In this document: in pieces, positions 1-10,600 of the stretch
How the letters are laid out: each line of letters starts with the position of its first letter
Position numbering within the stretch: the stretch's first letter is position 1
Assembly: GCA_019104865.1 (NCBI GenBank)
Contig: JAHRWZ010000064.1
Location: forward strand, 41,883-105,882
Length of the DNA stretch: 64,000 bases
Origin: Castellaniella sp.
GTDB lineage: Bacteria; Pseudomonadota; Gammaproteobacteria; Burkholderiales; Burkholderiaceae_B
Direction of reading: 5' to 3'
The notes under the pieces: generated by a model
Database searches by the model: none
What the model was told of the DNA's origin: nothing
The model's input: only the letters and a program-made list of their open reading frames with translations
Made by a program: the position numbers and the translations under genes

Positions 1-1
1 G

Positions 2-1186
2 ATCGCCAGCATCACGCTCCGGCGTGGCCGCATGACGTTCAATGACCATTTCGTCCGGCCCAATTATCGCGCCGAGCTGTCATCCATCGACGGCACCCTG
101 ACCGCCGTCTCCTCGACCCGGCCCACGCCGGCCAAGGTCCGCGTCTCGGGCCGCGTGTATGGTACGGCCCCCTTGGCGATCTCGGGCACGGTACAGCCCT
201 TCTCGCGCTACCTGGCGCTGGATCTCAAGGCATCCGCCAAAGGTGTGGACCTGCCCCGTTTCACCACGTATTCGTCCAAATACGTCGGCTACGCGATTGA
301 ACGCGGCAAGCTGTCGGTCGATCTGCAGTACCAGATCAAGAACCGGGCCTTGCAGGCCAGCAACAAGGTCCTGCTCAACCAGCTCACCTTCGGCAAGCCA
401 TCCGGCAGTCCCGACGCGATCAAACTTCCGGTGCTGCTGGCCGTCGCCCTGCTGAAGGACTCCAGCGGCAACATCGACATCAACCTGCCGATCTCCGGAT
501 CGCTGGACGACCCGCAGTTCTCGGTCGGCGGCATCATCGTAAGGGTCATCCTGAACACGCTGGCCAAGGCGGTCACCGCCCCGTTCAAGTTGCTGGCCTC
601 CGCCTTTGGCGGCGGCAGCGAAGACCTGTCGCGCGTCGATTTCGCACCGGGCAGCGCCACGCTGGATGACACGGCCAAGTCCAACATCGCCACCCTGGTC
701 AAGGCGCTATCCGACCGCCCCTCGCTGAAAATGGACATCATCGGGCGCGCCGACCCGCAAGCCGATGAGGAAGGCCTGCGCCAAGCCTGGGTGGACGATC
801 AGATGCGCGCGGCCAAGGCTCGGGACACCTCCGGCCGCGGCAAAAAAACGGATCCGGGAAGCGTCTCGCTAACCGATGCCGACCGCGCCAAATACCTGGA
901 AAAGGTCTACAGCAACACCAAGATCAAGGACAAGCCGCGCAACGCCATCGGCTTCGCCAAATCGCTGCCGCCCGAACAGATGAACACCCTGCTGCTGGCG
1001 GCGGCTCCTGTGGGCAAACAGGCCCTGGACGCACTCGCCGAGGCACGCGCTCAGGCCGTATACGAACAGCTTTTGACGACCGCCCAGGACCTGACCGACC
1101 GGATCTTCATCGTGGCGCCCAAGATCGGCGCGGCGGACGCCAATGACGGCGGTTCAGCGACGAGCGTGAACTTTGCCCTGCATTAG
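2..1186 (+). CDS. DUF748/AsmA-like envelope protein, C-terminal part (5' end outside window)
   Basis: The reading frame is open from base 2, so only the last 394 residues are visible and the true start lies upstream of the window. The early part carries the NF/YRAELSSIDGT-type segment typical of DUF748 proteins, which are large AsmA-like envelope proteins thought to bridge the periplasm. The C-terminal part (from about residue 210) holds an OmpA-like stretch, DFAPGSATLDD followed by a GRADPQ motif, as is usual in this family. It converges on the Met-rich gene with only 27 bp between the stops and no clear terminator. The family is recognised with good confidence; the precise role is not known. 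Confidence 0.8.
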   Translation: MASITLRRGRMTFNDHFVRPNYRAELSSIDGTLTAVSSTRPTPAKVRVSGRVYGTAPLAISGTVQPFSRYLALDLKASAKGVDLPRFTTYSSKYVGYAIERGKLSVDLQYQIKNRALQASNKVLLNQLTFGKPSGSPDAIKLPVLLAVALLKDSSGNIDINLPISGSLDDPQFSVGGIIVRVILNTLAKAVTAPFKLLASAFGGGSEDLSRVDFAPGSATLDDTAKSNIATLVKALSDRPSLKMDIIGRADPQADEEGLRQAWVDDQMRAAKARDTSGRGKKTDPGSVSLTDADRAKYLEKVYSNTKIKDKPRNAIGFAKSLPPEQMNTLLLAAAPVGKQALDALAEARAQAVYEQLLTTAQDLTDRIFIVAPKIGAADANDGGSATSVNFALH

Positions 1187-1213
1187 CCAGCCAGGACGGG
1201 CGCATCGCTTCCG

Positions 1214-1609
1214 TTACGGTTTCGCTGCGGGCGGCTGGATCTTGTCGGCATATTTGACCAGGATGTCACCCATCGCCCGCATCATTTCGCCGCGCATCTG
1301 CATCATCGTCTTGGGATCCAGGCCCGCACCGTCCATGGCCGGGCACGCATTCATCATGCCCATCATGCCGCCGCCCATCATGCCACCCCGCATCCACTGA
1401 CCGCTTCTCATGCCGCCTTGCTGGCCGTCCATCATGCCCCACGAGCCGCCCCCCCGCATCATCGGAGGAACGCCACTGCCGGCCTGCCCCTGCTGCATCA
1501 TGCCCGGGCCACCGACCTGGGCCGGGACATCTGTCGCAGCGACACTGGGCGCACCTGCGCCGATCGCCAGCGCGGCAAAGGACGCAATCACAATCATCTT
1601 GGTATTCAT
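1214..1609 (-). CDS. Exported Met/Gly-rich small protein
   Basis: This 131-residue protein has a clear Sec signal peptide (about residues 1-25, ending APSVAA). The mature part is dominated by Met and Gly (repeats such as GGMMGGGMMGMMN) and a short helical end with an MRGEMM segment. The start at 1609 is chosen because AGGAG lies six bases upstream; an in-frame ATG at 1642 has no comparable site. Met-rich periplasmic segments commonly bind Cu(I) or Ag(I) in copper-handling proteins. With the metal-type two-component system 1.1 kb away, a metal-binding role is plausible, but this is inference from composition. I cannot name a family. Confidence 0.7.
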   Translation of the reverse strand: MNTKMIVIASFAALAIGAGAPSVAATDVPAQVGGPGMMQQGQAGSGVPPMMRGGGSWGMMDGQQGGMRSGQWMRGGMMGGGMMGMMNACPAMDGAGLDPKTMMQMRGEMMRAMGDILVKYADKIQPPAAKP

Positions 1610-1649
1610 CGATAGCTCCTGGTTATCAAACAAAGCCTGCAAACGACCT

Positions 1650-1733
1650 TCACTGCTTGAAAATATATCGGATGAGCACGATCACCGCGAGAACAAGCAT
1701 GACAATACTGAGCCCATTTTGCTCGCTGCGCAC
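1650..1733 (-). CDS. Possible 27-residue single-span membrane peptide
   Basis: A short frame opens with GTG at 1733 and ends with TGA at 1650, 40 bp upstream of the Met-rich gene on the same strand. Its peptide is a short polar N-terminus, a hydrophobic run (SIVMLVLAVIVLIRYIF) and a final KQ, the pattern of a small single-span membrane protein. The GTG is preceded by AAGG, which is closer than ideal; an internal ATG would leave only 16 residues. It could be a small protein co-expressed with the Met-rich gene, or chance. Only comparison across related genomes would decide. Confidence 0.28.
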   Translation of the reverse strand: MRSEQNGLSIVMLVLAVIVLIRYIFKQ

Positions 1734-1814
1734 GCCTTACAGTAGTGTCATCAAACGGCACGCCAATGCCAACCCGGCCGGGCAACCGATTCCATCCACC
1801 TGACGGAGAAACGC

Positions 1815-2660
1815 ATGACAAAGACCAAGAAAGACAAGGCAATTCGTACCGACGTCGCGCAACCCCGTCGGCACGAGGACGATGCCGCCGCTGCTCAGGC
1901 ACTCGGCCGGGACGAATATGAGGCCCAGTTGCGCCTGCTGCAAATCGAACTTGTGAAGCTGCAGCGTCACTTCATCGAGTGCCATGACCGTATCCTCATC
2001 CTCCTCGAAGGCCGCGACGCAGCGGGCAAGGATGGCAGCATCAAGCGCATCATCGAGAACCTCAGTCCTCGCGAGACCCGCGTCGTGGCACTGGGCAAAC
2101 CGTCCGACCGCGAGCGCAGTGCCTGGTACTTCCAGCGCTACGTGCCGCACCTGCCGGTGGCTGAGGAACTCGTGCTGTTCAACCGCAGTTGGTACAACCG
2201 CGCGGGAGTCGAACACGTGATGGGTTTCTGTACGCCCGACGAGCACGAGGAATTCATGCAGTCGGTCCCCAGCTTCGAGGCGATGCTCGTCGGCTCGGGC
2301 ATCAAGCTGCTCAAGTACTACCTGGACATCGGCAAGGACGAACAGATCAAGCGCCTGCGAGATCGGCGTCGCGACCCACTGAAACAGTGGAAATCGAGCC
2401 CGATCGACGCTGTCGCCGTGAAACACTGGAGGGCCTACTCGCAAGCACGGGACGAGATGCTGATGCGCACGCACAACGCGGTGGCCCCATGGCACGTCGT
2501 GCGCGCCGACGACAAACGACTTGCACGGCTCAACCTGATGCGCGACATCCTGTCGCGACTGCACTACGCGGGCAAGAAGAACAAGCTTGTGCGTCCCGAT
2601 CCCGACATCGTGTTCGAGTTCTCGCCGGACCGCCTCAAGGCGGGCCGCCTGGCCCCTTGA
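1815..2660 (+). CDS. ppk2: Polyphosphate kinase 2 (PPK2 family)
   Basis: This 281-residue protein is a PPK2-family nucleotide kinase, which transfers phosphate between polyphosphate and nucleoside diphosphates, usually to regenerate ATP or GTP. The Walker A motif GRDAAGKDG is at residues 66-74, the Walker B region LVLFNRSWYNRAG at about 119-131, and the lid-region arginines (RETRVVALGKPSDRERS) lie between them. Length and motifs fit the single-domain class. The start at 1815 follows a GACGGAG site. It stands alone between divergent and downstream genes. The nearest polyphosphate-linked genes are the CHAD/CYTH operon at 13.5-16.3 kb. Confidence 0.93.
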   Translation: MTKTKKDKAIRTDVAQPRRHEDDAAAAQALGRDEYEAQLRLLQIELVKLQRHFIECHDRILILLEGRDAAGKDGSIKRIIENLSPRETRVVALGKPSDRERSAWYFQRYVPHLPVAEELVLFNRSWYNRAGVEHVMGFCTPDEHEEFMQSVPSFEAMLVGSGIKLLKYYLDIGKDEQIKRLRDRRRDPLKQWKSSPIDAVAVKHWRAYSQARDEMLMRTHNAVAPWHVVRADDKRLARLNLMRDILSRLHYAGKKNKLVRPDPDIVFEFSPDRLKAGRLAP

Positions 2661-2765
2661 CAACCGAAGCACATACGAGGGTACGCCCAGGTAAAATCAG
2701 GAAACGGCCGCCCCGAAATGTTCCTCCGTGCGATAGGCGGCCCTGACATGCAAAGGGGCAGGCCC

Positions 2766-3449
2766 ATGAAATTGCTCTTGGTCGAGGACGAGGCCAAGAC
2801 CGGCGAATATGTACAGCAGGGGCTGACCGAGTCGGGCTTCGTCGTGGATCTTGCCCGTACGGGTCTGGACGGCCACCACCTGGCGCTCACGGGCTCTTAC
2901 GACCTGATCATCCTGGACGTGATGCTGCCCGACGTCGATGGCTGGCACATCGTGCGGGCCCTGCGCGAAGCGAAATCGGCCGTGCCCGTCCTCTTTCTGA
3001 CCGCAAGAGACAGCGTGGAGGACCGCGTCAAAGGACTGGAACTGGGCGCGGACGACTATCTGGTCAAGCCGTTTGCCTTCTCGGAACTGCTGGCGCGCGT
3101 GCGCACCCTGCTGCGACGCGGCAACGCCCCGAGCCTGGAGCATCAACTGCACGTCGCGGACCTGGTTCTCGACATCCCACGCCGCCGCGTTCAACGCCAA
3201 GACAAACGCATCAGCCTGACCAACAAGGAATTCGCACTGCTGGAGCTTCTGGTGCGCCGCCAGGGCGAGGTGCTGCCCCGTTCGCTCATTGCATCGCAGA
3301 TCTGGGACATGAACTTCGACAGCGACACGAACGTCATCGACGTCGCCATCCGGCGGCTTCGAGCCAAAATCGACGATGATTTCGAGCCCAAGCTCATCCA
3401 CACGATCCGTGGCATGGGATACATGCTAGACGCGATGGCGCCGGAATGA
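2766..3449 (+). CDS. OmpR-family response regulator, heavy-metal type (CusR/CopR-like)
   Basis: The 227-residue product has an N-terminal receiver domain with the acidic pocket (E7, D8), phospho-acceptor D51 in IILDVMLP, and the conserved lysine in DDYLVKPF (K101). A winged-helix DNA-binding domain follows, with the ending typical of the CusR/CopR/IrlR group ([10 protein letters not shown]). The start [10 protein letters not shown] is preferred over an ATG 48 bases upstream because it is the canonical beginning of the family. The stop overlaps the start of the sensor kinase gene by four bases, so the two are translationally coupled. It likely controls metal-response genes; the target is not evident here, although the Met-rich exported protein is close by. 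Confidence 0.92.
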   Translation: MKLLLVEDEAKTGEYVQQGLTESGFVVDLARTGLDGHHLALTGSYDLIILDVMLPDVDGWHIVRALREAKSAVPVLFLTARDSVEDRVKGLELGADDYLVKPFAFSELLARVRTLLRRGNAPSLEHQLHVADLVLDIPRRRVQRQDKRISLTNKEFALLELLVRRQGEVLPRSLIASQIWDMNFDSDTNVIDVAIRRLRAKIDDDFEPKLIHTIRGMGYMLDAMAPE

Positions 3450-4870
3450 ACCTGGACAGGCGCCCTGCGTCCCTCGCAGTACGGCTGACCGTCTCCATCG
3501 GGGTGGTCATCACCATCGTGCTGCTGGCGTTTGGATGGATCGTCCAACGATCCATCAACAACCACTTCGTCCAGCAGGACGTCGATGAACTCAACATCGT
3601 CTTCCAGGCCCTGAAACACACCCTTGCCACGCTGCCGCCCGGCATCCCGCCAGATGCGCTGCAACAGCGGCTGGCCAGCGCGGTATCCGGCCACCACAAT
3701 ACCCAGTTTCAGATATCCACGGTGGATGGGCGCCTGCTCTACACAACGCCAGACGCCGACCTGAGCGAATTCGCGAAGATCGCCCAGCCCGTCGGGCAGA
3801 TCACCGCAAACAATGCAAGTCTCTGGGCCACGGGTGCCGAAACCTTACGGGCAGCCTCGGTTCTGATCGCCCCTCAGATCGAGCCTGGCGCGGAGCCACT
3901 GATCGTGACCGTCGCCACCAGTATCGACTTCCATCTGCACTATCTGCAGCGTTTCCACACCTATCTCTGGATCCTCACCGCCATCGCCTGCCTGGTCGCG
4001 ATTCTGGCGACATGGATCGCGGTCTACCAAGGGCACGCCCCCATTCGGCGCATCAGCCGAAAAATCCGGAAAATCAGGACGGACCAGTTGCACGTCCGCC
4101 TGGAACTGCGGACGGTACCGGCCGAACTGGTGGAACTGGTTTCCGCCTTCAATGACATGATCGGGCGACTGGAAGCACTCATCCAACGCCTGTCGGATTT
4201 TTCGGGCGACATTGCCCACGAATTGCGCACACCGATCACGAACCTGAAGACTCAGACGGAAGTCGCACTCTCTCAGCCGCGCGACATCGAGCAATATCGC
4301 GAGATCCTCTACTCGAATCTCGAAGAATACGAGCGCATGGCAAAGATGGTCGGCGATATGCTGTTTCTGGCCCAGGCCGACAACAAACTGCTGAAACCCG
4401 AGCTGGTCACCATCGACCTTGCCACCGAGATCCAGATCCTCTTCGACTATTTCGGCGCCTGGGCGGAAGAACGCGGAGTCGGCCTGGAAATGACCGGAGA
4501 TCCGGCATGCATCCTCGGCGACACGCTGATGATCCGTCGCGCCTTAAGCAATTTGCTATCCAACGCCATTCGATACACCCCCCCGGCGCACCGCGTCACT
4601 GTCGGCATTTCGTCGACAAAGAATGTCGTCACGGTGCGGATCTCAAACCCCGGCATCGCCATCCCCACAGAGCACCTGCCGCGCATTTTCGACCGGTTCT
4701 ACCGCGTCGATGCGTCACGGCAGCATAAAGGCGAAGGGGCGGGCCTGGGGTTGGCCATCGCGCAATCGGTCATCGAAGCCCATGGTGGCACGATCGGAGT
4801 CCAATCGACCCCTGAAGCCACGGTATTTGAATTGTCCGTCCCGCTCGTGCCCTGCGACCCCTCAAGGTAG
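3446..4870 (+). CDS. Heavy-metal type sensor histidine kinase (CusS/CopS-like)
   Basis: The 474-residue kinase has membrane segments at about 13-34 and 172-194 enclosing a periplasmic sensing domain of roughly 135 residues. A HAMP segment follows, then the H-box [10 protein letters not shown] with phospho-acceptor H258, and a C-terminal ATPase domain with N box (LSNAIRYT), F box ([10 protein letters not shown]) and GAGLGLAI. This order matches the CusS/CopS/IrlS group, partners of the CusR-like regulator encoded directly upstream with an ATGA overlap. The periplasmic domain probably senses a metal ion, by family analogy. The stop is 137 bp before the sulfide:quinone oxidoreductase gene. Confidence 0.92.
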   Translation: MNLDRRPASLAVRLTVSIGVVITIVLLAFGWIVQRSINNHFVQQDVDELNIVFQALKHTLATLPPGIPPDALQQRLASAVSGHHNTQFQISTVDGRLLYTTPDADLSEFAKIAQPVGQITANNASLWATGAETLRAASVLIAPQIEPGAEPLIVTVATSIDFHLHYLQRFHTYLWILTAIACLVAILATWIAVYQGHAPIRRISRKIRKIRTDQLHVRLELRTVPAELVELVSAFNDMIGRLEALIQRLSDFSGDIAHELRTPITNLKTQTEVALSQPRDIEQYREILYSNLEEYERMAKMVGDMLFLAQADNKLLKPELVTIDLATEIQILFDYFGAWAEERGVGLEMTGDPACILGDTLMIRRALSNLLSNAIRYTPPAHRVTVGISSTKNVVTVRISNPGIAIPTEHLPRIFDRFYRVDASRQHKGEGAGLGLAIAQSVIEAHGGTIGVQSTPEATVFELSVPLVPCDPSR

Positions 4871-4891
4871 CCACCACCGGTCCAGTTTATG

Positions 4892-4930
4892 CTAAATTAG
4901 AAACATCTAAATTAGCCTTTACTAAATGAT
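4892..4930 (+). promoter_or_regulatory. AT-rich repeated operator in front of the sulfide operon
   Basis: CTAAATTAG occurs at 4892-4900 and again at 4907-4915, and CTAAAT recurs at 4922, giving three copies in a 15-bp phase. TTAG at 4897 and CTAA at 4907 also form an inverted pair around AAACAT. The block lies in a GC-rich context 80-115 bp before the oxidoreductase start. A weak promoter (TTAGAA, 17 bp, TACTAA) may be embedded in it. It is the natural candidate binding site for the BigR/SqrR-type repressor encoded at the end of the cluster; that link is inferred from known AT-rich BigR operators. Confidence 0.5.
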
Positions 4931-5007
4931 GATCTATCTCGTCACCCGCCTCCTGCGGAAACCGGGGCGGAGGACGGTTCAGAGCGCAAGCGGGGAAGGA
5001 GACATCC

Positions 5008-6315
5008 ATGAGTAGCATCGTCATACTGGGCACCGGCATCGGCGGCATGTCGGCTGCATATGAAATACGCGACACCCTGGGCAAGGACCATACGGTGACA
5101 GTCGTCGGTGAGGGATCTCATTTCAACTTCACGCCGTCGAATCCCTGGGTAGCGGTCGGCTGGCGAAAGCTCGACGACATCCGGGTGGATGTCACCCAGC
5201 CGCTGGCGGGACGCGGAATCAAATTCATCAATTCCCAGGCGACCCGGGTATCTCCGGAAAACAACCAGGTCACCCTCAGCGACGGCCGCACGCTGGACTA
5301 CGACTATCTGGTCATCGCAACCGGGCCGCGCCTGGCATTCGAGCGAATAGCCGGCAGCGCTCCTGACAGCGGTGCCGTGCAATCGGTCTGCACAGGGCCG
5401 CACGCGCATCAAGCCTGGCTGGCCTATCAGGAATTTCTGAAACATCCGGGGCCGGTGGTCGTAGGGGCGGTCCAGCAGGCCAGCTGCTTCGGACCGGCAT
5501 ACGAATACGCCATGATTCTCGACACCGATCTCCGGCGCCGCAAAATCCGCCATCTGGTGCCGATGACCTTCGTGACATCCGAACCGTACATCGGTCACAT
5601 GGGCCTTGGCGGCGTCGGCGACTCAAAAGCATTGCTCGAATCCGAGCTGCGCAAGCGCCACATCAAATGGGTTACGAACGCGCGGGTGACCTCTGTGGAA
5701 CCGGGCACCATCCACGCCGAGGAAATCGACGAGCACGGCACGGTTCATCAAAAGCACGACTTGCCATTCAGCTATTCGATGCTGCTGCCGTCCTTTGCCG
5801 GAGTCGATGCCGTCAAAGGCATCGAGGGCCTGGTCAATCCGGGGGGATTCGTGCTGATCGACGCCCACCAGCGCAACCCCGCCTTTCCCAATATCTACGC
5901 CGCCGGCGTCTGCGTCGCAATACCGCCGCTGGAGGCAACCCCAGTACCCATCGGCGTGCCGAAGACGGGACTGATGATCGAGTCCATGGTCAGCGCCATC
6001 GCACAGAACCTGCGCGACACCATCGCCGGCAAGCCGGTACGCGCCCGAGCCACCTGGAACGCGGTCTGCCTGGCTGACATGGGCGACACGGGTTTCGCCT
6101 TCATCGCCCTGCCGCAGATCCCGCCACGCAATGTCACCAAGACCATGACAGGAAAGTGGGTCCATCAGGCCAAGGAGATCTACGAGAAATACTTCCTGCG
6201 AAAGATCCGCAAGGGCCAGGGGGAACCCATCTACGAGAAATACATCATGCGAGCACTCGGCATCGAACGCCTGACCCCCGAAGATGCGGATCAGCCAGAC
6301 CAACAACACCGTTAA
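5008..6315 (+). CDS. sqr: Sulfide:quinone oxidoreductase (FAD-dependent)
   Basis: The 435-residue protein opens with a Rossmann FAD site ([10 protein letters not shown], residues 8-17). It has cysteines at 128, 160 and 354, matching in position the catalytic trio of type I sulfide:quinone oxidoreductases; the third is in the typical CLADMGDTG context, and an extra Cys is at 302. The enzyme oxidises sulfide to persulfide or polysulfide and passes electrons to the membrane quinone pool. The start at 5008 has AAGGAG seven bases upstream. It heads a cluster with a DUF2892 protein, an RND pump and a two-cysteine ArsR repressor, which fits sulfide detoxification. Confidence 0.85.
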   Translation: MSSIVILGTGIGGMSAAYEIRDTLGKDHTVTVVGEGSHFNFTPSNPWVAVGWRKLDDIRVDVTQPLAGRGIKFINSQATRVSPENNQVTLSDGRTLDYDYLVIATGPRLAFERIAGSAPDSGAVQSVCTGPHAHQAWLAYQEFLKHPGPVVVGAVQQASCFGPAYEYAMILDTDLRRRKIRHLVPMTFVTSEPYIGHMGLGGVGDSKALLESELRKRHIKWVTNARVTSVEPGTIHAEEIDEHGTVHQKHDLPFSYSMLLPSFAGVDAVKGIEGLVNPGGFVLIDAHQRNPAFPNIYAAGVCVAIPPLEATPVPIGVPKTGLMIESMVSAIAQNLRDTIAGKPVRARATWNAVCLADMGDTGFAFIALPQIPPRNVTKTMTGKWVHQAKEIYEKYFLRKIRKGQGEPIYEKYIMRALGIERLTPEDADQPDQQHR

Positions 6316-6377
6316 AAACCGCGGACGGGGCCCTTCGGGGCCCACCGCCACACCAAGTACCTTTCTGGAGAATCCTT

Positions 6378-6584
6378 ATGACAATCGAACGCGCAGTCAT
6401 GGCCTTTGCAGGCGCCGTGATCCTGATCAGTCTGGCGCTGGGCCATTACGTATCGCCCTATTGGTTCTGGCTGACGGCCTTCGTCGGCCTGAATCTGTTC
6501 CAGTCGGCCTTCACCGGGTTCTGCCCACTGGCCAAAATCCTGAAAAAAATCGGCCTGAAACCGGGCTGCGCATTTCCATCCTGA
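6378..6584 (+). CDS. DUF2892 (YgaP-type) two-span membrane protein
   Basis: This 68-residue protein has two hydrophobic segments (about 8-22 and 28-44) and ends in a short cysteine-containing tail ([15 protein letters not shown], then GCAF). This is the DUF2892 pattern, which forms the membrane part of YgaP rhodaneses and occurs alone in sulfur-responsive operons. The start is set at 6378 by CTGGAG seven bases upstream. It sits 62 bp after the oxidoreductase and 21 bp before the RND adaptor. A role in handling sulfane sulfur at the membrane is inferred from context; the two cysteines are suggestive. Confidence 0.85.
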   Translation: MTIERAVMAFAGAVILISLALGHYVSPYWFWLTAFVGLNLFQSAFTGFCPLAKILKKIGLKPGCAFPS

Positions 6585-6605
6585 CATTTCAGGCGCGGAT
6601 ATCCC

Positions 6606-7676
6606 ATGCTCGCAATTTCACGCGGCCTGTTGCTGCTGACCCTGGCTCCTCTGGCATCCCTGTGCGTCGCTCAACCGTCGCCACCCCCGCTGCCGACCCG
6701 TACCGTCGAGCTCGCTTCGCCGGCGGGCCACCAGGTGTGGGACGGTGTCGTCGAGGCCATCAGAGACACCACGATCGCAGCGCAAACCCAGGCGAAAGTG
6801 CTCGAACTGCCCTTCGAGGCCGGCGACTCGTTCACCCGGGGCTCGGTGCTGGCACGCCTGAGCGACGTCGAACAACAAGCGGATCTGCGCAGCGCACGGG
6901 CCCGGCTCACCGCCGCCCAGGCCGAATTCCGCGAGGCCGGGATCCAATGGAGACGCGCGGATGAACTCTTCAAGCAGCACGCCGGATCCCATGCCCAGCT
7001 CGATACCGCGATTACCCGTCGCGATACGAGCAGCGCCGCCCTGGACGCCGCCCAGGCCGCCGTCCGCAATGCGGAACAACAGGTCGGCTATACCGTGATC
7101 AAGGCACCGTTCGATGGCATCGTCCTGCGCCGGTTCGTGCGGGCCGGCCAGGCCGTGCAATCCGGCCCCCCCGAGCCGCAGCCGCTGTTATCCATCGCAG
7201 ACCTGAATTCCCTACGGGTGGACGCAATCGTTCCTCAAGGCGCGGCGGCTGCGATTCGCGCATCGAACGAAGCCACGATCCAGCTTGACGGGGCGCCGGA
7301 AATCACCAGCCACCGGATTACAATCCTCCCCTATGCGGACCCCGCGAGTCACACCTTCCATATCCGCGTCGATCTGCCCGACGGGGTCAAAAATCTCTAT
7401 CCCGGGATGACCGTCCCCGTCGCGTTCTCGACCCCAGGCAAGCCACGGCTTCTCGTGCCGGCCAGCGCCGTCGTCAGCCGAGGCGAACTCACGGGCGTAT
7501 ACGTCCTTGGGCCGGACCAGGACTTGAGTCTGCGTCAGGTGCGCCTGGGCCGCGAATCGCGCATCGGGATCGAGGTGCTGGCCGGTCTGCAGGCCGGTGA
7601 AAGCATTGTGACGGACACCACGGCCGCCGCACAATATCTCGCTCGCAGACAGGCTGCCGGGGGGTCGCACCCGTGA
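6606..7676 (+). CDS. RND efflux periplasmic adaptor (membrane fusion protein)
   Basis: The 356-residue protein has a signal peptide (to about residue 22, ending SLCVA). The HlyD/AcrA layout follows: a split biotinyl-lipoyl domain (AAQTQAKVLELPFEAGD and, after the coiled coil, YTVIKAPFDGIVL), an alpha-helical hairpin (about 90-155) and beta-barrel domains. It bridges the inner-membrane RND permease to an outer-membrane channel. No outer-membrane factor is encoded in this cluster. Its stop overlaps the permease start by four bases (GTGA). Being inside a sulfide-responsive cluster, its substrate could be a sulfur compound, but the sequence does not say. Confidence 0.9.
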   Translation: MLAISRGLLLLTLAPLASLCVAQPSPPPLPTRTVELASPAGHQVWDGVVEAIRDTTIAAQTQAKVLELPFEAGDSFTRGSVLARLSDVEQQADLRSARARLTAAQAEFREAGIQWRRADELFKQHAGSHAQLDTAITRRDTSSAALDAAQAAVRNAEQQVGYTVIKAPFDGIVLRRFVRAGQAVQSGPPEPQPLLSIADLNSLRVDAIVPQGAAAAIRASNEATIQLDGAPEITSHRITILPYADPASHTFHIRVDLPDGVKNLYPGMTVPVAFSTPGKPRLLVPASAVVSRGELTGVYVLGPDQDLSLRQVRLGRESRIGIEVLAGLQAGESIVTDTTAAAQYLARRQAAGGSHP

Positions 7677-10600
7677 CCGCTGCTTCACCTCTGAGTTTCG
7701 CCGGCCGGGTCGCCCGCGTCTTCCAGAATCATCCCCTGACGCCGATCCTGGCCGTTGCCGCCCTGCTGCTCGGCCTGGCGGCGCTCCTCATCACGCCCCG
7801 CGAAGAAGAACCGCAGATCGACGTCACGATGGCGAACATCACGGTGCCATTCCCCGGCGCCAACGAGCGCGACGTCGAAAACCTCGTCGCCGCCCCACTG
7901 GAACAACGCCTGGCCGGCATGCAGGGGATCAAGCACGTCTATTCCGTCAGCCGGCCCGGAGGCGCCCTGCTGACGGTGGAATTCCAGGTGGGTGTGCCAC
8001 GGCAGACCGCCTTGGTGCGTCTCCACAACCAGGTCGCCCAGAACCGCGATCTCTGGCCCGCCGGCTTGGGGGTGGGCCAGCCGCTGATCCACGCCATGGG
8101 TATCGATGATGTCCCGATCATGGCCCTGACCCTGTGGACCGACGATCCGGGGCTCGGCCCTGTGGATCTCACCGCGGTCGCCCACACGCTCGAATCGCGC
8201 ATCAAAAGCATCCCCGGCACCCGCGACGTCTACACGATCGGCACCCCCGACCGGGCAACCCTCCTGCAGTTCGACCCGGCGAAGTTGTCCGCTCACGGAC
8301 TGACGCTCGCCGACCTGATCCGGGCACTGCAGTCCGCCAACGTCGTGGCACAGGCGGGCAGCCGTGTTGCGGACAATCACGATATCCCCCTGACAGCCGG
8401 AACGCATCTTGTCGAGAGCGACCTTGCCGGTCTCGTCATTGGCACCCAAAAGGGCCGGCCCGTCCTTCTGTCCGACGTCGCAACCCTCAGGCACGGCGCG
8501 GACGATCCCGAGCGCTATGCCTGGTTCGGGACGCCGCCGGGCCGGGGTGGCCCCACAACGGGTATGGCACCCGCTCTGACGCTGGCCATCACGAAACTGT
8601 CCGGCACCAATGCCGCCGACATCACCCAGGCGGTCCGCCAACAGATCGATACCCTCCAGGGGATCGACATTCCGTCAGGGGTTCATGTCGCGGTCACGCG
8701 GGATTACGGCCAGACTTCCACCGACAAGGCCGAAAGCCTGCTGAGTCACTTATTTCTGGCAACCCTGTCGGTCGTGGCGCTGGTCCTGCTGACGCTAGGC
8801 TGGCGCGAGGCTATCGTGGTCGGCAGCGCCGTGATCATCACGCTGATGCTCACGCTGTTCGCATCCTGGGCGATGGGGTTCACCGTGAACCGGGTGTCGC
8901 TGTTCGCCCTGATCTTTTCCATCGGGATTCTGGTGGACGACGCCATCGTGGTGGTGGAAAACATCCATCGCCACATGGCACTGGGCGGGCACAAGCTGAT
9001 CGAAGTCATCCCGGAGGCCGTCTCCGAAGTCGGCGGGCCGACCATTCTTGCCACCTTGACGGTCATTGCCGCCCTGCTGCCCATGGCGTTCGTCTCGGGC
9101 CTGATGGGCCCCTACATGCGTCCGATTCCCATCAATGCCTCGGCGGGCATGCTGCTGTCGCTGGTCGTGGCACTGATTGCAACGCCTTGGCTCTCGCTCA
9201 GGCTGCTGCGGCGACACGACACCCCCGCTGCGCCGGCACCTGCGGAAATCCAGCACGAAGACCGCCTGCCACGGATATTCAAGCGCGTGATGACGCCTTT
9301 TCTTGAAGGGCGGCATGCCGCGCGCCGACGCGTGCTGCTGTTTGGCGCCATGGGCCTGCTGGTGCTCGCCGCCATCGGCCTGGTCGCCGTGAAGGCGGTG
9401 ACCATGAAGATGCTGCCATTCGACAATAAATCCGAATTCCAGGTCGTGGTCGACATGCCCGAAGGCAGCACGCTGCAGACCACGAATCAATTGCTGGTTC
9501 AGATGGGCCAGGCACTGAACGGCGTCCCCGAGGTCCTGAACTATCAGGGCTACGCGGGCACCAGTGCGCCGGTGACATTCAACGGGCTGGTGCGCCAGTA
9601 CTACTTGCGCAGCGGCCCCGTCGTCGGGGATCTGCAGGTCAACCTGGTGGACAAGGGCGAGCGATCGCGTCAAAGCCATGCGATTGCACGGGCGGTCCGG
9701 CCCATGCTGGCCCGGATCGGCGCCCGGTATGGCGCCTCGATCAAGGTCGTGGAGGTGCCGCCGGGCCCCCCCGTCCTGTCCCCGATCGTTGCCGAAATCT
9801 ATGGTCCCCGCTACACCACGCTGCGGACGCTTGCCCGCGATCTAAGCACCAAGTTCCAGAGCGAACCGGATCTGGTGGATATCGACACCAGCGTCGAAGC
9901 CGATTCGGCACGGACCATTCTCGCGGTCGACCGCACCCGCGCCAGCCGCCTCGGACTGGACCAGGCCGATATCGTGCAGGCAATCCGCTCGTCGCAGACC
10001 GGCGCTAACGCCACCTATCTGATGAATGGCCATACGCGCCAGGCCGTCCCGATCCGGCTGCGCCTGGCCGCAGGCGATCAGGCGGAACTCGATGCCTTGC
10101 TGGCCCTGCGCCTACGCACCAGCACCGGGGCCCTGGTACCTCTGGCCGCCGTCGTCAGGCCGCAACCAGCAGCGGGTGAAAAAGCGATCTACCACAAGGA
10201 CTTGCAACCTTACACCTACGTTATCGCCGACGATGCGGGCAGCACGGACAGCCCGTTGTACGGTATGTTTTCCATGGTATCGACATTGCGCCAGGAAAAA
10301 ATCGATGGCCACACGCTGGCGCAGACCTTCGTCAGTCCGCCGGACGATCCAACCGCCTACACCGTGAAATGGGACGGCGAATGGCAGATCACCTACGAGA
10401 CCTTCCGCGACATGGGCATCGCCTATGCCGCAGGCCTGGTGCTGATCTACCTGCTGGTCGTCGGGCATTTCAGGCGCTACATGCTGCCTCTGATCATCAT
10501 GGCGCCGATTCCGCTGACCATCATCGGCGTCATGCCCGGCCACGCCTTGATGGGCGCGCAGTTCACCGCGACATCGATGATCGGGATGATCGCCCTGGCC

